From Platynereis dumerilii (taxonomy: Eukaryota; Annelida; Polychaeta; Phyllodocida; Nereididae), in the NCBI GenBank assembly GCA_026936325.1, contig JAPTHN010000001.1, forward strand, positions 124,001-188,000: DNA of 64,000 nt. The letters run 5' to 3'. Positions 24,801 through 32,800 of the stretch are shown piece by piece (the first letter of the stretch is position 1; the number at the start of each line of letters is the position of its first letter). Made by a program: the position numbers and the translations under genes. Under the pieces are notes generated by a model. That model worked only from the letters and a program-made list of their open reading frames with translations, ran no database searches and had not been told where the DNA came from.

Positions 24801-27800
24801 AGGCGACAGGATGAACACTCCCTTTTACAGTGCACGGTTTTTGGAGTGACGTAGTTCGGTCCCACCTGTATTTAGACATATATAAAGATCAGCCCAGGCA
24901 GGCCAAGTGAAGCGAAGTGCTCACATTTTACTGATTTTTCCCAGGGCAGTTTTCTCTTTTCCTTGTGACGTCGAGGTTTTTAAGTTTTCTGCCTATGGTT
25001 TTTCTCAGTTTCCTTACATGTTAAAGGTCACCTAGGGGTCATTCAGCAAGTAAGATTAACACATACAGTCCAGGTCAATATGGACAATTACACAGATTGT
25101 CCCCAGTATATATTGTCATTACCATGTACCTGGCGCTCTCCACCTAAGGATGGAATGCTGTTTGCTTCTTGCTTTACCAGCTTAGCCGGCTAGTTTTTAC
25201 CACCTAGGCCAAGCAAACAGAAGAAACCCCGAAGGGGGAGGGCGCTGCAATCAATAAGCATTAAGCATAGACCTAGAATCTAGTAAGTAGCCACCGGGTA
25301 AGGTCAACATGGACGTTCCAGGCCTAATCTAATGAGGGTAAAGATAGTCTGATCCTATGTTTAGTCACCCTACCTACCCTAGTTGCAGTTTACAAGTTGG
25401 AGGTCAGACCAGATGTCCTAAGTTACCTAAAGAACTTAACCCTAGTCTCTAGTCACCTCAGCTGCCTACTTAATGTTGTATCTAGTTAAGATCCATTTAA
25501 AAGAACATATTGTATGTCCTAAGCACAAAGGCTTAATCGCAATATTAGTCTTCTTTAAATATGTATCTGTAGGTTGGAGGTCTACCTAACTGTAATAATA
25601 GCACCCCCAACATAGATGTTGTATCATTTTGATTGTATAACTTTTTTCTGTCAACGTACATGTTTATATGTTTAGCTTAGGAACAAAACAACAAAATTTT
25701 TTTTTCTGTGGTTAAGGCTGAAGGGGAGCACCCAAATGTATAATTGTCTTGTATGTCAATGTCTTACCAATGTAGACAAGGAGGTGGGCCAAAAGCCAAT
25801 TAGTTACCCCCTTGTTCTGTTACTCTGTATCGGATATATGATGTTTGTATAATCACCAATTAGGAGAAGTTGAAACAGATACCAAGCACCTAACCACTTA
25901 GAGGGACCTTTGAGGTTAACAATTGCAAAGTCAATCATGTTTTAGTCAACTATCTCACTGTACCTTTAGCCATATCAATTAAGCATTATCAACAACTGTA
26001 TTAAAAGTGCCCGGTTATGACATGTCGCTGGCTTGGCCAATTATTATGTAAAATTTACTATAGTCATAACCCTTGATAAGGCACATGTTCCTCAACTTTA
26101 CTGTATATGTGATAGCACAGATGGACCCATAACTGAATGCTAGCGGGTATCATTCAGCCTGTGGGGTTTGGGAGATATGTAAAGTCGAGTAGTCATTTAA
26201 TCAGGAATATTACCATAATTAGATATAATGCATTGTTCCATATACCCATATACTTGTCATTTATGTGAATTCTATAACTGAGTATTTTATGTGTATTTCT
26301 GTATTGCTCCCCTGAATGCCATTTAGGAAACAGTGACTTGGAATCTCTTGGGTAAACATTATGTCCTTAATTTAAGCATGGGAAAATCTGGAAACAGTAT
26401 TTTTGGTTAAAATGGTAAGAACTAAATGTCTCTTGTACTGGATCTGCTCCTACAATCTGTTATATAAATATGCAACCTGCTTGGCCCTTAAGCCAATTAC
26501 TCAACCCCTTTGTCCAGCAATCTGTTTGCAAGCTATCCATACAAAGGGCCCAACATGTAATCCTGTTGGGGTGTTATTCTAAGGGCTGCAACCAAAGAGC
26601 CCCCTAATTGTAATCCCCTCAAATTGTTGGGATAACTTCTCACTTTAAAACCACTAAAACAACTTTATGAAAGACAGAGCAGATCCAGGAATGTATCACT
26701 CCTTTGAGGAATGCTATCTTAAATTGCATTTAACTAATAAATTGGGTAAACCAAATTGGGGACTTTTATGCAAATGGGAATTTAATGCTGTTAAGTTATA
26801 ACACCTCTGAGAGCCAGTTCATGGGAGATCCACTCACTGTCTTCTAATTTATTCACACTTGTATAAACATAACTGTGATGTCACACATTGTCTTGTCTTG
26901 ATAGGCCAATGGCCTGACCAATCATTGTTGACCAGCAACACAACAAAACCAGAGTGTTGCCTGGAAATAAACAGTTTCTGACTTTTAACCACACTTACTA
27001 CTTGTTCTTACTTTAATCCGGATTTACTAAGTCTCAAGGATTCCCCTCCATTTCTGTTATTTAATTGGGAAGCAGTGAATGAGAGGAGTTGTCTTGGCAG
27101 GGATAGCCAATGACAACATTATATATAGGGAATTCATAAAGGGTTGATTGATGACATGGTAGAGAGAGCAGGATTCCTTAAAATGTTACATATTTACTCC
27201 ATGTGAGGGATCTTTTATTTGCCCAGCACAGACACTGATACAAATGGCCGTCAATGTTACATCTCATCCAAATGACACCTGTCAAAATTTTGCTTACGAA
27301 GGACCACTGAAAATTTTCGGTAGGGGGGGGGACTGCAGCACTCTGAAGAAAGTTAGCTGTGAGAGACACAAAGCAACAGGAAAACTGCCACTATCATTTA
27401 TAGCAATATTTTATCCATATATGTGCATGAGGCACTTTGTGCGGTATGCAAAAATTGATTTTATGTTCTGAATGGCGTTGCGCCATTTTCAGTTTGTTGT
27501 TTATATCAAAATGTATTTTGTTATAATGAAATAGCATTTAGTTTTTTTTAATCAAAATTAATCAATAAATTTTGTAAGATGATTACTTAGATCATAATGG
27601 CAATTTGTCAGATATAAATAGTATTTTGCTATACCAGAATAATATTTTTGAAATGATGAAATATAATTTAATCTAACAAAATTAAATACAATTCGATTCA
27701 CGAAATGTGTGCATGTACTATCCCAACCATGACATAAAGATTCAACTTCATGCTCTTGGCAGTATCAATTATATATGTAGATTGACAATAAAAATTGTTT

Positions 27801-29876
27801 TCAGAATATTCAGCCAGTCATCTGTCATCTTGCCCCACTTGCAAGGGCTTTCTGATGGTCCATTATTTTGACAGTCAAGGTCAGCTTGGCAGCTTGAAAC
27901 TGACCAGATCCACTCAACACATCAATAAAAGTCATGGTCTTTCTGGTACAGGTTTTGAAATGTGATATCTTGTTGTATTGTTCTTTCATATAGAAGAAAT
28001 TCTCTTTCACATTTCTGATGCACTTTTGTCATTTGAAACATTTTCTGTTTATTTTAATAAAAGTGCCTGATGTTATGGTGTAGAGAATTCATAACCTTTT
28101 AAAGAAACAATGTCCAGTTGGACATGTGGTCAACTGAATCTGTATCTTTGGTTTTTTAATAAAATTAAAAATAAGGCACAGACACAAAAATGAAGCATTC
28201 AAGCAAATCAATTGGAACCTACAGTAGAGTCTAAATTAGAGTAGATGGAAAAACGAGTGCTTAGAGATAAACTGTTGGTGGCCTTCAATGACCTCACAAC
28301 ATGCCCTATCAAATACATTGAAATGAAGTGATTTTGTCATTCAGTATCTTTTGACCTCATTGATGATGGCATGACGTGTCAAATGGCTTTCCCTCTAGCA
28401 TTGCAAGTATAGGATATGACACAAACTGCTGACGACATGGTAGGGATAGGGCTTTTCTGTAAGCACTTGTTTTTCGTCTACTGACAAAAAGCAGGAATTA
28501 AGCTAAATTCTGCCAACTAAAGCTTATATTGTATTACAGGAAAGAAACTCCAGCCATCAAAACCAATGTCCACCAAAATCAGGAGTGATATGGCAGCAAA
28601 CCCTCTGCATATTGATTTCATCAAATATGCTTTCTTTTATGACCAAAACAGGTCAGTTTACTAATATTTCAACTTTTGAGAATTGACCGTATGTGCCAGT
28701 ACTTTTTCTTCAATTGGTAATTTTAGCAACCAAGAAGTTGTTCAAGCAGAATTGTAAAATTTATATGAAAAATAATCAGTTTACGAAATCTTGACTTACC
28801 ATAGCAATCCAAGCGAACAAGTGACCAATTGTTCTGCGGCGTCTGAGTTTTCGTGGTTGTAATTCTGTTACATCAGATACGTCACTGTTTTCCGAAGCGA
28901 GACTTATATGATCAACTGAATCTGCATCTTTGGTTTTGAGTGGTTTACATTCTTCAATTTCAGAGATCTTCTTCTTTTTGTTGCTGATGTCAATTTTGCT
29001 TTGGATGATGGATTCATCATCTCTGAATGAAACTTTCAAGTCAGTTTTCTTATCCTTTTGGTTATTTTTGTGCTTCTTTCCACTTTTTGTTGGTTTGCTC
29101 TTCTGCGCGGATGATCTCAACACAGCTTTGTAGTGTCGGTATGTAGGATCGAACTTTGGAAACGATCTCGGTTTTCCGGTCGGTACATGGCGCCTTTTAC
29201 GAGTATTTACGCCATTTGAAAGCGGAGGATATTTTGGATTTGGTAATCTCGGATGTTTCATGTGACGCGGAATGCTGTAAATGTCACCATTTTGAGTAAT
29301 ATCACCATTTTGGGTCATGTTCCTGGGTTTTGGCGATTGCTTTACGCCACCTGCTGAATCGATGGTGCTGTATATTTGGCTTTCTGGGGCGTAGATTTTG
29401 TCGACCGGTCTGACTTCACAATACTCATGCGTATCTTCTGGAATTGGGCTGGTTTTGTGACAAATGTATTCAGAATTTATCGGAAATCCGTTGACATCTT
29501 CATATCCACTTGCTGTTGGACTAACGGAATTGGAACGACCCACTAATCCGAGAACGACATCTCCGTTCAGCGAAGTCTCATCATGGATAACATAGAGTGC
29601 CTGATCACTTGGTATATCTTCCAATGTATCATTATTTCTCTTCTCACTCATGCTCTTCAAATCCATAGTATGAGTTGTCAAATCTGTAGAATCACCTCCA
29701 ACATGATAATTAAGATGATCATGTCCTTCACTCTTGGTTTCAGCACCAAAACTAACTTCTTGTTCAGGATCTCTTCTGTATGAAGTGTATGATGTTCCCT
29801 GGACTTGTGGCTCTTCAAGTGCTGTGTTGTGACTGTTCCCTGGTGCCTTTGAGTTCTTTCTGATGAATCGGAGCAT
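11741..29876 (-). CDS. MFSD4-like major facilitator (sodium/sugar transporter family), 3 exons, predicted 812 aa
   Basis: Exons run 29876-28800 (359 codons, phase 0 end), 13462-13171 and 12810-11741. All borders are GT-AG and the phases agree. The transporter core resembles MFSD4A/MFSD4B (Naglt1-like). GLFTETIGPNMAFLM then FMTRAGFMFLGSALGG correspond to the first helices and the G-rich loop. LHFCYALGATAAP matches the family's LHF-GxGaxxaP motif. A glycosylatable Asn-rich loop (NGTH, NQTN) lies between helices, as expected for the large external loop. The family moves sugars across the plasma membrane; the substrate here is unknown. The unusual part is a 350 aa hydrophilic, Ser/Lys-rich N-terminal extension ending RRRRTIGHLFAWIAM, where the first helix begins before the intron. 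Joining exon 1 to the others across 15.3 kb rests on phase and helix continuity only. An in-frame TAG lies 15 nt upstream of the ATG. Confidence 0.72.
13171..13462 (-). CDS. MFSD4-like transporter, exon 2 (helices 1-3)
   Basis: The acceptor CATCACAG precedes 13462 and the donor GTAAGC follows 13171. The exon encodes the end of helix 1 through the GLGRGLLVV helix. Phase 0 in and phase 1 out both match the neighbouring exons. Confidence 0.85.
13520..13990 (+). mobile_element. tRNA-SINE family copy (head missing), interrupted by a MITE
   Basis: This aligns with the SINE at 48470-48830. Shared blocks are GGGCAAGTAAAAGATCCCTC, the CTCTCTCCCATCTCATC block and GGGCTTAGAGGGCTGC. The tRNA-like head is absent. 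A hAT-type MITE (13752-13944) splits it within GGGCTGCAC. Confidence 0.7.
13752..13944. mobile_element. hAT-type MITE, copy 1
   Basis: A 193 bp element bounded by CAGTGGCGT and its inverse, rich in G runs on one side and C runs on the other. The flanks TGCTGCAC and GGCTGCAC agree at 7 of 8 bases, as an 8 bp duplication would. It is closely similar to 46522-46719. Confidence 0.82.
13991..15060. other. Intronic DNA, nothing recognised
   Basis: This lies inside the large first intron of the transporter gene as I model it. Only short chance frames and no recognised repeat. Confidence 0.4.
15061..15249 (-). mobile_element. 3' part of a minus-strand SINE with ATAGATAT tail
   Basis: The microsatellite (ATAGAT with TATAG) at 15061-15199 is the 3' tail of a minus-strand SINE. 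The piece at 15200-15249, reverse-complemented, continues the SINE body (CCAGAACTTAGCTTAGAG). The LTR element interrupts the body at 15249. The 5' part resumes at 27139. Confidence 0.75.
15250..16210 (+). repeat. 5' LTR
   Basis: It begins TGTAAAGTCGAG. A TATA-like TATATAAATATG lies at about 15534 and a polyadenylation signal AATAAA at 16038-16043. These suggest U3, R and U5 parts, with the R start near 15565. Confidence 0.93.
16496..17956 (+). CDS. Gag of the LTR element
   Basis: The predicted protein is 486 aa, counted from the first in-frame ATG. The N-terminal third is Pro- and Gln-rich. A helical capsid-like region follows (about 130-290), resembling the retrotransposon gag family. A Gln/Pro stretch comes next, then one CCHC zinc knuckle (CNFCQQPGHVSSQC, about residue 435) and a basic, Arg/Gln-rich tail that would bind RNA. 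It starts about 285 bp after the 5' LTR. Treated as part of a virus-like fossil. Confidence 0.88.
   Translation: MPESATALTINQRLIIQRQQRENRRLAQHPQLHAQPTMPPNDGPGGEPVQQNPAGGAPDPAAAGEVPAALPQITFVEYLNQERTLRTQFREESKQEHLEVLRLQTQALAQQKQNEDRQRALESAARVPRCDGTTSQAVRNWIREVELTLPYTELTILVACTSATDGLREEIERFLKSQPIRDNVTWAVVKAHVQLQFLSPQEDEKLRHEVEHMRQAAYESTAAYGRRYRKAVEVAFPLNARDLRSVAEKRQLVDWYIKGLNDDKVAIKLIAKGYPATYEEAMDKVATHESTQQRIQMARERGIIGHPAIPDRVEEPMEIGAMGGQQLPPQARPQIQPQQLAPPQPQLCELQRQMTGMAQQFTKLTATMQGFRDDLRHDRKQQQQHSRTYQDHSNETWTPRQQGGRRYARDHGHYAQGAQSNRSENHFTPDGVPICNFCQQPGHVSSQCYARRDDRQGRNPTHRRGQQGQNRRQQRSHHVSQAQGGH
17962..18375 (+). CDS. Aspartic protease frame of the LTR element
   Basis: A retropepsin-like domain with the active-site motif LLDTGAAVSVL at about 18022-18054 and a later hydrophobic ILGRDVL block. 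It lies between gag and the RT frame and overlaps the latter slightly. In this class protease is normally made as part of a Gag-Pol product by read-through or frameshifting. Confidence 0.85.
   Translation: MDRDTLVFVELNFNNCSCKALLDTGAAVSVLRRSEYDTYCKLSGSAPAIKPSIELHGVSGEPLKVLGECEIVELRAGPIRVIVVDDVGHGMILGRDVLRKHGAIIDYKRGVLTWKEHAYELIPRRYLLASLGDQPPR
18344..21808 (+). CDS. Pol of the LTR element: reverse transcriptase, RNase H, integrase
   Basis: Domains in order: RT of Ty3/Gypsy type with LDLKSGYHQ and LCYIDDLVIYS (YIDD at 18950-18961), RNase H with YTDACQYAIGGVL, and integrase with an HHCC zinc region (CTHCLVHSKRR). The integrase core follows, with DLIGPL, ISDQGLEF and NGKCERFNGTLK. A long Pro/Arg-rich C-terminal extension of about 250 aa follows the integrase and overlaps the envelope start by a few bases. 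The extension has no domain I recognise. Confidence 0.93.
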   Translation: MRRWATNPPVDCQSIKAFVEDNGDLFAAKGEAIGCHPELQIKIDTQGGPIKRRPYRLPLTKRAALDAKIDEFLQQGIIVPSSSPWAAPVVLVSKKNESEGPRVTIDYTAMNKITRKDAYPIPLIRDIFDQLQGARVFSTLDLKSGYHQLPLHPDHQEKTAFVCHRGLFHFTRLPMGLSNSTQKFQRAMDVMLKGLIGTIVLCYIDDLVIYSPDEETHLKHLKLVFDRLRTYNMRLNPKKCVFAAKQVKLLGYIVSGQGLAADPDKTAAIDRLEAPSDVAETRSFLGMANYYRSCIRDYARIAEPLTNLTRKNVKFDWTEAHQSAFDRLKQELVSDNIMAHPQTDKPYFLYTDACQYAIGGVLCQLDANGVERPVVYVSKQLSPTQKRWATIEKEAFALVHCLVELRVYLINASYRTFCDHKPLASLFTKQMNNTKIQRWAVLLAEYGCKVEYHKGKLNVRADMLSRIKQKQPVADPPPTHPELATFDVGYWQLGDKLPRVEDDYDTPALCFDLDVAKVAQDQRQMQEWQDKDEDDGDEDYEVINGLLYSARLPHRYAPEHPRLILPPDHRLKIMEVAHQEVGHMSLRRTLKKVQEAFVWKGMRADIKAFIDKCTHCLVHSKRRVKPPMGHMPIARSPMQIVAMDLIGPLVETPQGNTYILTVLDHCTGWAEAFALPSKTSQAVWEALSRQYFSRHGFCDVMISDQGLEFNAKALTQYLKAVGIEHRRTTPYNPQANGKCERFNGTLKQIITTLINNERGTWEDSLGMALLSYNNSVSDVTGFTPYFLHFGRRARLPLSRLLPSEQPLDERLQHLATALRTASKCTYEARRWNRERLEKQANTKELKPGDSVLIRAFENLTLTSKWDPQWTVTKVRDKVVWLVHQQSGKTKTLNRNKVKLVDPNLCWDEYNPRPMRQSNKPSRHTGLHAQPLVDPPQANRAPQRRPANKRKRPEKEQPFATPQPRPPTPQERHQPLNQSQPTEAGRGAVKRTAHPHSSAGPKAKIKGHSAADPQTARTKPTTAPTPRHLQVDKHNRLAAQKLEFKQQRALPSGPQLPSAHRFERQQASAPSTAPAHKRSGPTQPRTPDHKRLHRQPPRRTQPAEPYEGVKRPRPYFTRAAKRDLPDSPVPSQEDQKRQRVQAIEAVKSFIAQCSS
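21796..23367 (+). CDS. Envelope-like protein of the LTR element, F-type fusion glycoprotein
   Basis: It opens with a signal-peptide-like segment (MFILIICLGLMGPIAPAL). A furin-type site (RSRRG, about 22171-22185) is followed directly by a fusion-peptide-like stretch (GLIDLGGSILHTLFG). This is the arrangement of errantivirus and baculovirus F proteins. A helical region with heptad-like spacing follows, then a Cys-rich part. An envelope in this type of element outside insects is worth noting, though related elements are known in other invertebrates. Confidence 0.85.
   Translation: MFILIICLGLMGPIAPALLPNYQSRRYDAIEVTRLPDGISITGGEELRQVVATWDIFVTLDPPIYPQALVYYVNSLEKSFATIKALKQKGLTADLDTQAIRRERLVAALGIAAHSSPQHGHVSRVRSRRGLIDLGGSILHTLFGVATDAQLTRFREALSEVAGSTLAISHAHNNLASIVNQTRSYVTRLAVRQQHIQAEVKELNQAVTVIQTIIQDHARRLSFIELLTQLDRYLDILDMAVDHYLDQVQLFHRQRTELQGGKLTRDLLSEPQLKEILAQAGRDHKVSGTVDWLYQFVSVKPIWLHDDNLLYQIVIPLVAPRPYIRFNIISVGVPLNDSSYQLNVRVGRSYAFDTISGNIASPQNCIGANPTACLASLEFANSKMQCVRGLLTNRPQLTANCQIEVRPLVSDAMVSNLDVNQYAVISMGQNLIIRCAGKPESHVYLDRGTYNVTCISDCQIIGEGWSAVCIKRMHLERRYVMPTVTVTDHFNFSHIISQSNVELTFPTITSHQLDYPLITDIAN
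23379..23690 (+). CDS. Short frame with a membrane segment, in the envelope region
   Basis: A frame of about 100 codons just after the main envelope frame. It carries one hydrophobic segment (GFINVSLIVCLWLIVTGLAL) followed by basic residues, as in a single-pass membrane anchor with a short inner tail. It belongs to the retroelement, and I assign no separate function. Confidence 0.6.
   Translation: MAPTKKQTTTQRPLGFINVSLIVCLWLIVTGLALKGRFLWAKLKTKYRIATDVWLKEAEPLQDVPQEQLQPQARTTTNIYPALANVMNPTLATTPPHTSADSQ
23691..26177 (+). other. 2.5 kb non-coding 3' region of the LTR element
   Basis: No frame of note between the envelope region and the 3' LTR. A motif close to CCTTGAGAAGGCACATGT occurs three times (about 23902-23920, 24064-24080 and 26070-26088). 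A TATA-like ATATATAAAG sits at about 24880-24889. The region is much longer than the few hundred bases usual for such elements. Confidence 0.7.
26178..27138 (+). repeat. 3' LTR
   Basis: Matches the 5' LTR along 961 bp with one difference seen. AATAAA is at 26966-26971. A purine-rich stretch (GGGGTTTGGGAGA) at about 26162-26175 just before it is the likely polypurine tract. Confidence 0.93.
27139..27345 (-). mobile_element. 5' part of the same minus-strand SINE
   Basis: Reverse-complemented, this matches the SINE body. It has the TCATTTGGATGAGA block, GTGTCTGTGCTGGGCAA, AAAGATCCCTCAC and CATCAATCAACCCTT. It is separated from its 3' part by the whole LTR element, which duplicated AAGG at the target. 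Confidence 0.75.
27346..28799. other. AT-rich intronic DNA
   Basis: Between the SINE and the donor of the transporter's first coding exon. No further feature recognised. Confidence 0.4.
28800..29876 (-). CDS. Long first coding exon, probably the N-terminal extension of the MFSD4-like transporter
   Basis: The exon has 359 codons and ends with the donor ATG|GTAAGT. The protein is acidic and Ser/Thr-rich early, with Tyr-containing stretches (EYICHK, HEYCEV). It becomes very Lys-rich at about 240-310 and ends RKLRRRRTIGHLFAWIAM, the start of a membrane helix after an Arg stop. If the intron joins it to 13462, the helix continues directly. If not, it is an unrecognised gene whose next exon lies elsewhere. 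The start is fixed by an upstream in-frame stop. Confidence 0.75.
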
Positions 29877-32800
29877 GTTTTCACCCTTCTAACATCCAAT
29901 TAATCCTGTCACAGAGTGAAGGGTGAGTCTCCTCAGTTGGCAAAACTCTACAGAGGAGTGAGTACTCTCCACAATTGCCCTTCAATCCAACAATCGTCCC
30001 CTACCCCCCCCCCTTAGGGTACGCGTGCCTGTTTCAGTAACAATCCCCAAGGGCTGATCACATGACCTACAATAGGACAAAACCAGCAAGGGTTACATAA
30101 TCTCCCCTGTGATGCCAGTTTTGTTTTAGTACATGAGCTATCAGGTTTTCACTGTCTGTGATTGTGAAAGTCTGTGTAGTATTCCAATAGGTTACTGAAT
30201 ACTACAAGTACCATTATAGCTCATTATGTCTATGGAAGTAAAGTTTAGTAAACTGAATAAGTTCCTCATTCATATTAAAAAAGATTATTGTTTGTAAAAG
30301 GTCCATTTCTGCACATTGCCAGCCCCCTCCTCCCTGCTCATAAATTTTCTCTCAAGTTGTCTGGCTTAAAAAGCATGTAGAATATTGTAGATTTGTCAAT
30401 ATATCAGAATTTCATATTAGGCCTATAATTGCCTCATTCAAATGAAATTATCCCAGTCACTAAATTTTGATAAGTACAACCCTTAATTAAATTTGCCAGT
30501 ATATCTCTTAGCCCCAGGTAACAGGAAGAAAAGGGAAGTGTCCATTAAACTGAGGTTAACTGCACTGATAACCTTTTTAGTAGTAAGTTGCAGGGGGGAA
30601 ATTGGACACGATGCTTTGCTTCAGAGTGTCAACACACTTATAGCCATCTGTGTAAACTTAGTATTTTGTCTTTGGTCCTTGATAAAAAAGGCAATAAAAC
30701 AATTGAGTATTTTAGTATTTTTCCTTGAAACTAACTAAATTCGTGACCCAGTTCTTGGGTTTTTACTCCATTGTCACATTTATCTGGTTTGAAATATACA
30801 GCATGCCTGCAAGGTGTTAAAACTAATTCTCCCAGATCCTAAGATCCTGTATCAACACTGGCTTTCTTTTACGACCAAATAAATAACTTTTATTACAGTT
30901 GCAGTTCTTTTAAGAAGAATTAACTAAATTAAGTCCACCATAAAATGCACATGAATTTTCTGACTTATTGTCTCTCCCTGCAGATAGTTTCATTACTGTA
31001 ATAGGTGTGGAACAAAAATTGATAACATGACTGTTTATCTCCTCTTTTTTTATTTATCACACTTCTGTCCTGTTTTCTCTCCCTTGTTCGCAAGTGGCTT
31101 TGCAGGGAGGAAAAGATTGTGTTTAGATACCTTACATTTGGAATTCATATCCCATACTACCAATCATGTAGACCACACTATAGGATTTTTTTTAAAGGCT
31201 GTAAAAGTACTGAAGAACAGTCAGTTTCAAGATAGTCCTATTCTTTTTGCCCGATGATACTTTCAACAGAATGTTTTGTGAAACAATGTTCATGAATGCA
31301 TGGTTTTGTTTTCATTTATTATAGGATATAACGTCCACAGAATCTTTGCTGTAGTGTACATGACATTTTAAAATGTGTAGCAGTCATTACAAGGAAGTCT
31401 AAGACTTAACTTGGTTAATTATATACAATAATAAGCATGTATATGTGTGATTACTGGTTAATTAGTGTATGTTTCAAATATTTGGCTTCAGACATTAATG
31501 CTGATTTATTACGTAACCACATTGGTAAATTGGCTCTTGGTCTTGTGGGAGGGTAGGAGGTCCTGCACTTATGTAATTACTTATGTAATTTTAATTAGCT
31601 TGATTATCAGTTTAATCAAGCAGAATGTTTCAATGCCAAATGTTCCAATGAAGGTATGATCCAACATGCAACTTGATAATGATAACTTAACAACCTGCAG
31701 ATTTTAACCAAGGAGGCTTTATTTTTTTTAAAGAAGGAAAACAACCATTACGTACAAATCAAAACACAAATAATTTAATCTCTCGTATCACAGTTCGCTT
31801 CGAAACAAATAGTATCAGGATCTTATATGCAAAAAATGTATATCTAATCAATCAAATAGATTCATTGACAAACATAAATAACAAAGAAATACTCTTACAA
31901 TAATATTTTCATTCAGCATTAAACTATAGAAATATTAAACTATTTTCAGTTGCACATTCTGCAATTCAGTGTCCAGATCTGGTAAACAAAAAAGGAGTTT
32001 TTTAGACAATATACACAGAAAGTTAGGGCAAAAGATTTACTTCTGTTAAGTTCAAATTCTTTTTGACTTACATCCATAAAATGGTTTAGATGTATACCTT
32101 TGTTTTCTTTTTCTTTAAATGTCAACGTTAGAAATTAATAGTTAACGTCAAAATCATCAATGAATCATTGCAGTAAATAATAGAAACAAATAATGTAAAA
32201 TAGTCAGAGTAATTGTAACATCAAACAATATAATTGGCACAATTCGATAAGCTAGATTTGTAGCAAAGGATTTCCAAATTTTTGAAATGCTTTAAATTTG
32301 ATTCATACATTGGTCAAAACATAAGAGAAGGGGTCTTAAAGTGATATGCAGTCCTGAATTTGCAGATAAAAATACCTCTCCTTCAAAGAAGAAGGTTTGT
32401 TCTTTTCCAATATATTTCCTGAATTTGTATCATACAGTGATGGCAAAAGTGCAATATTTTCTATCTTTTTTGTTTAGTTGTTGAGAAAACAAATAAAAGA
32501 ATATCACCACATTCATCGGGTCATTAATCTTTCTTCCAGAATTGATAGAACTTTCACTTAAAAAAGACAGCAGGTATTGCACTTTCACTTCGAAAAGATA
32601 GAAGGTTTTGCACCTTAACTTTGAAAAGACAGCAGGTTTTGCACTTTCACTTTGAAGAGATAGCAGGTTTTGCACTTTCACTTTGAAAAGATAACCTTCG
32701 TTTTGAGAATATAGGAGGTTAATTTTGCCACTTTTTTTTTTCAAATATATACAAGAAGAATGGATGAAGTGGTCTAATACACTTAATTTTCTCTTTGACC

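Larger units (their letters stand above)
15250..27138 (+). mobile_element. Young env-bearing Ty3/Gypsy-class LTR retroelement (errantivirus-like), 11.9 kb
   Basis: The two 961 bp LTRs (15250-16210 and 26178-27138) differ at one base by eye, so insertion was recent. The target duplication AAGG lies at 15246-15249 and 27139-27142. The order is gag, protease, RT-RNase H-integrase, envelope, then a long 3' non-coding stretch. The main frames are open over nearly their whole length and overlap or abut, as is usual for this class. It looks whole or nearly so, with at most one or two breaks. It lies antisense within the transporter intron and inside a SINE. The envelope is of the fusion-protein type seen in errantiviruses and baculoviruses. 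Confidence 0.93.

Noticed and set aside
32430-32744. 104-codon minus-strand frame with LLSLQSES-like repeats
   Set aside because: Produced by the 31 bp minisatellite.
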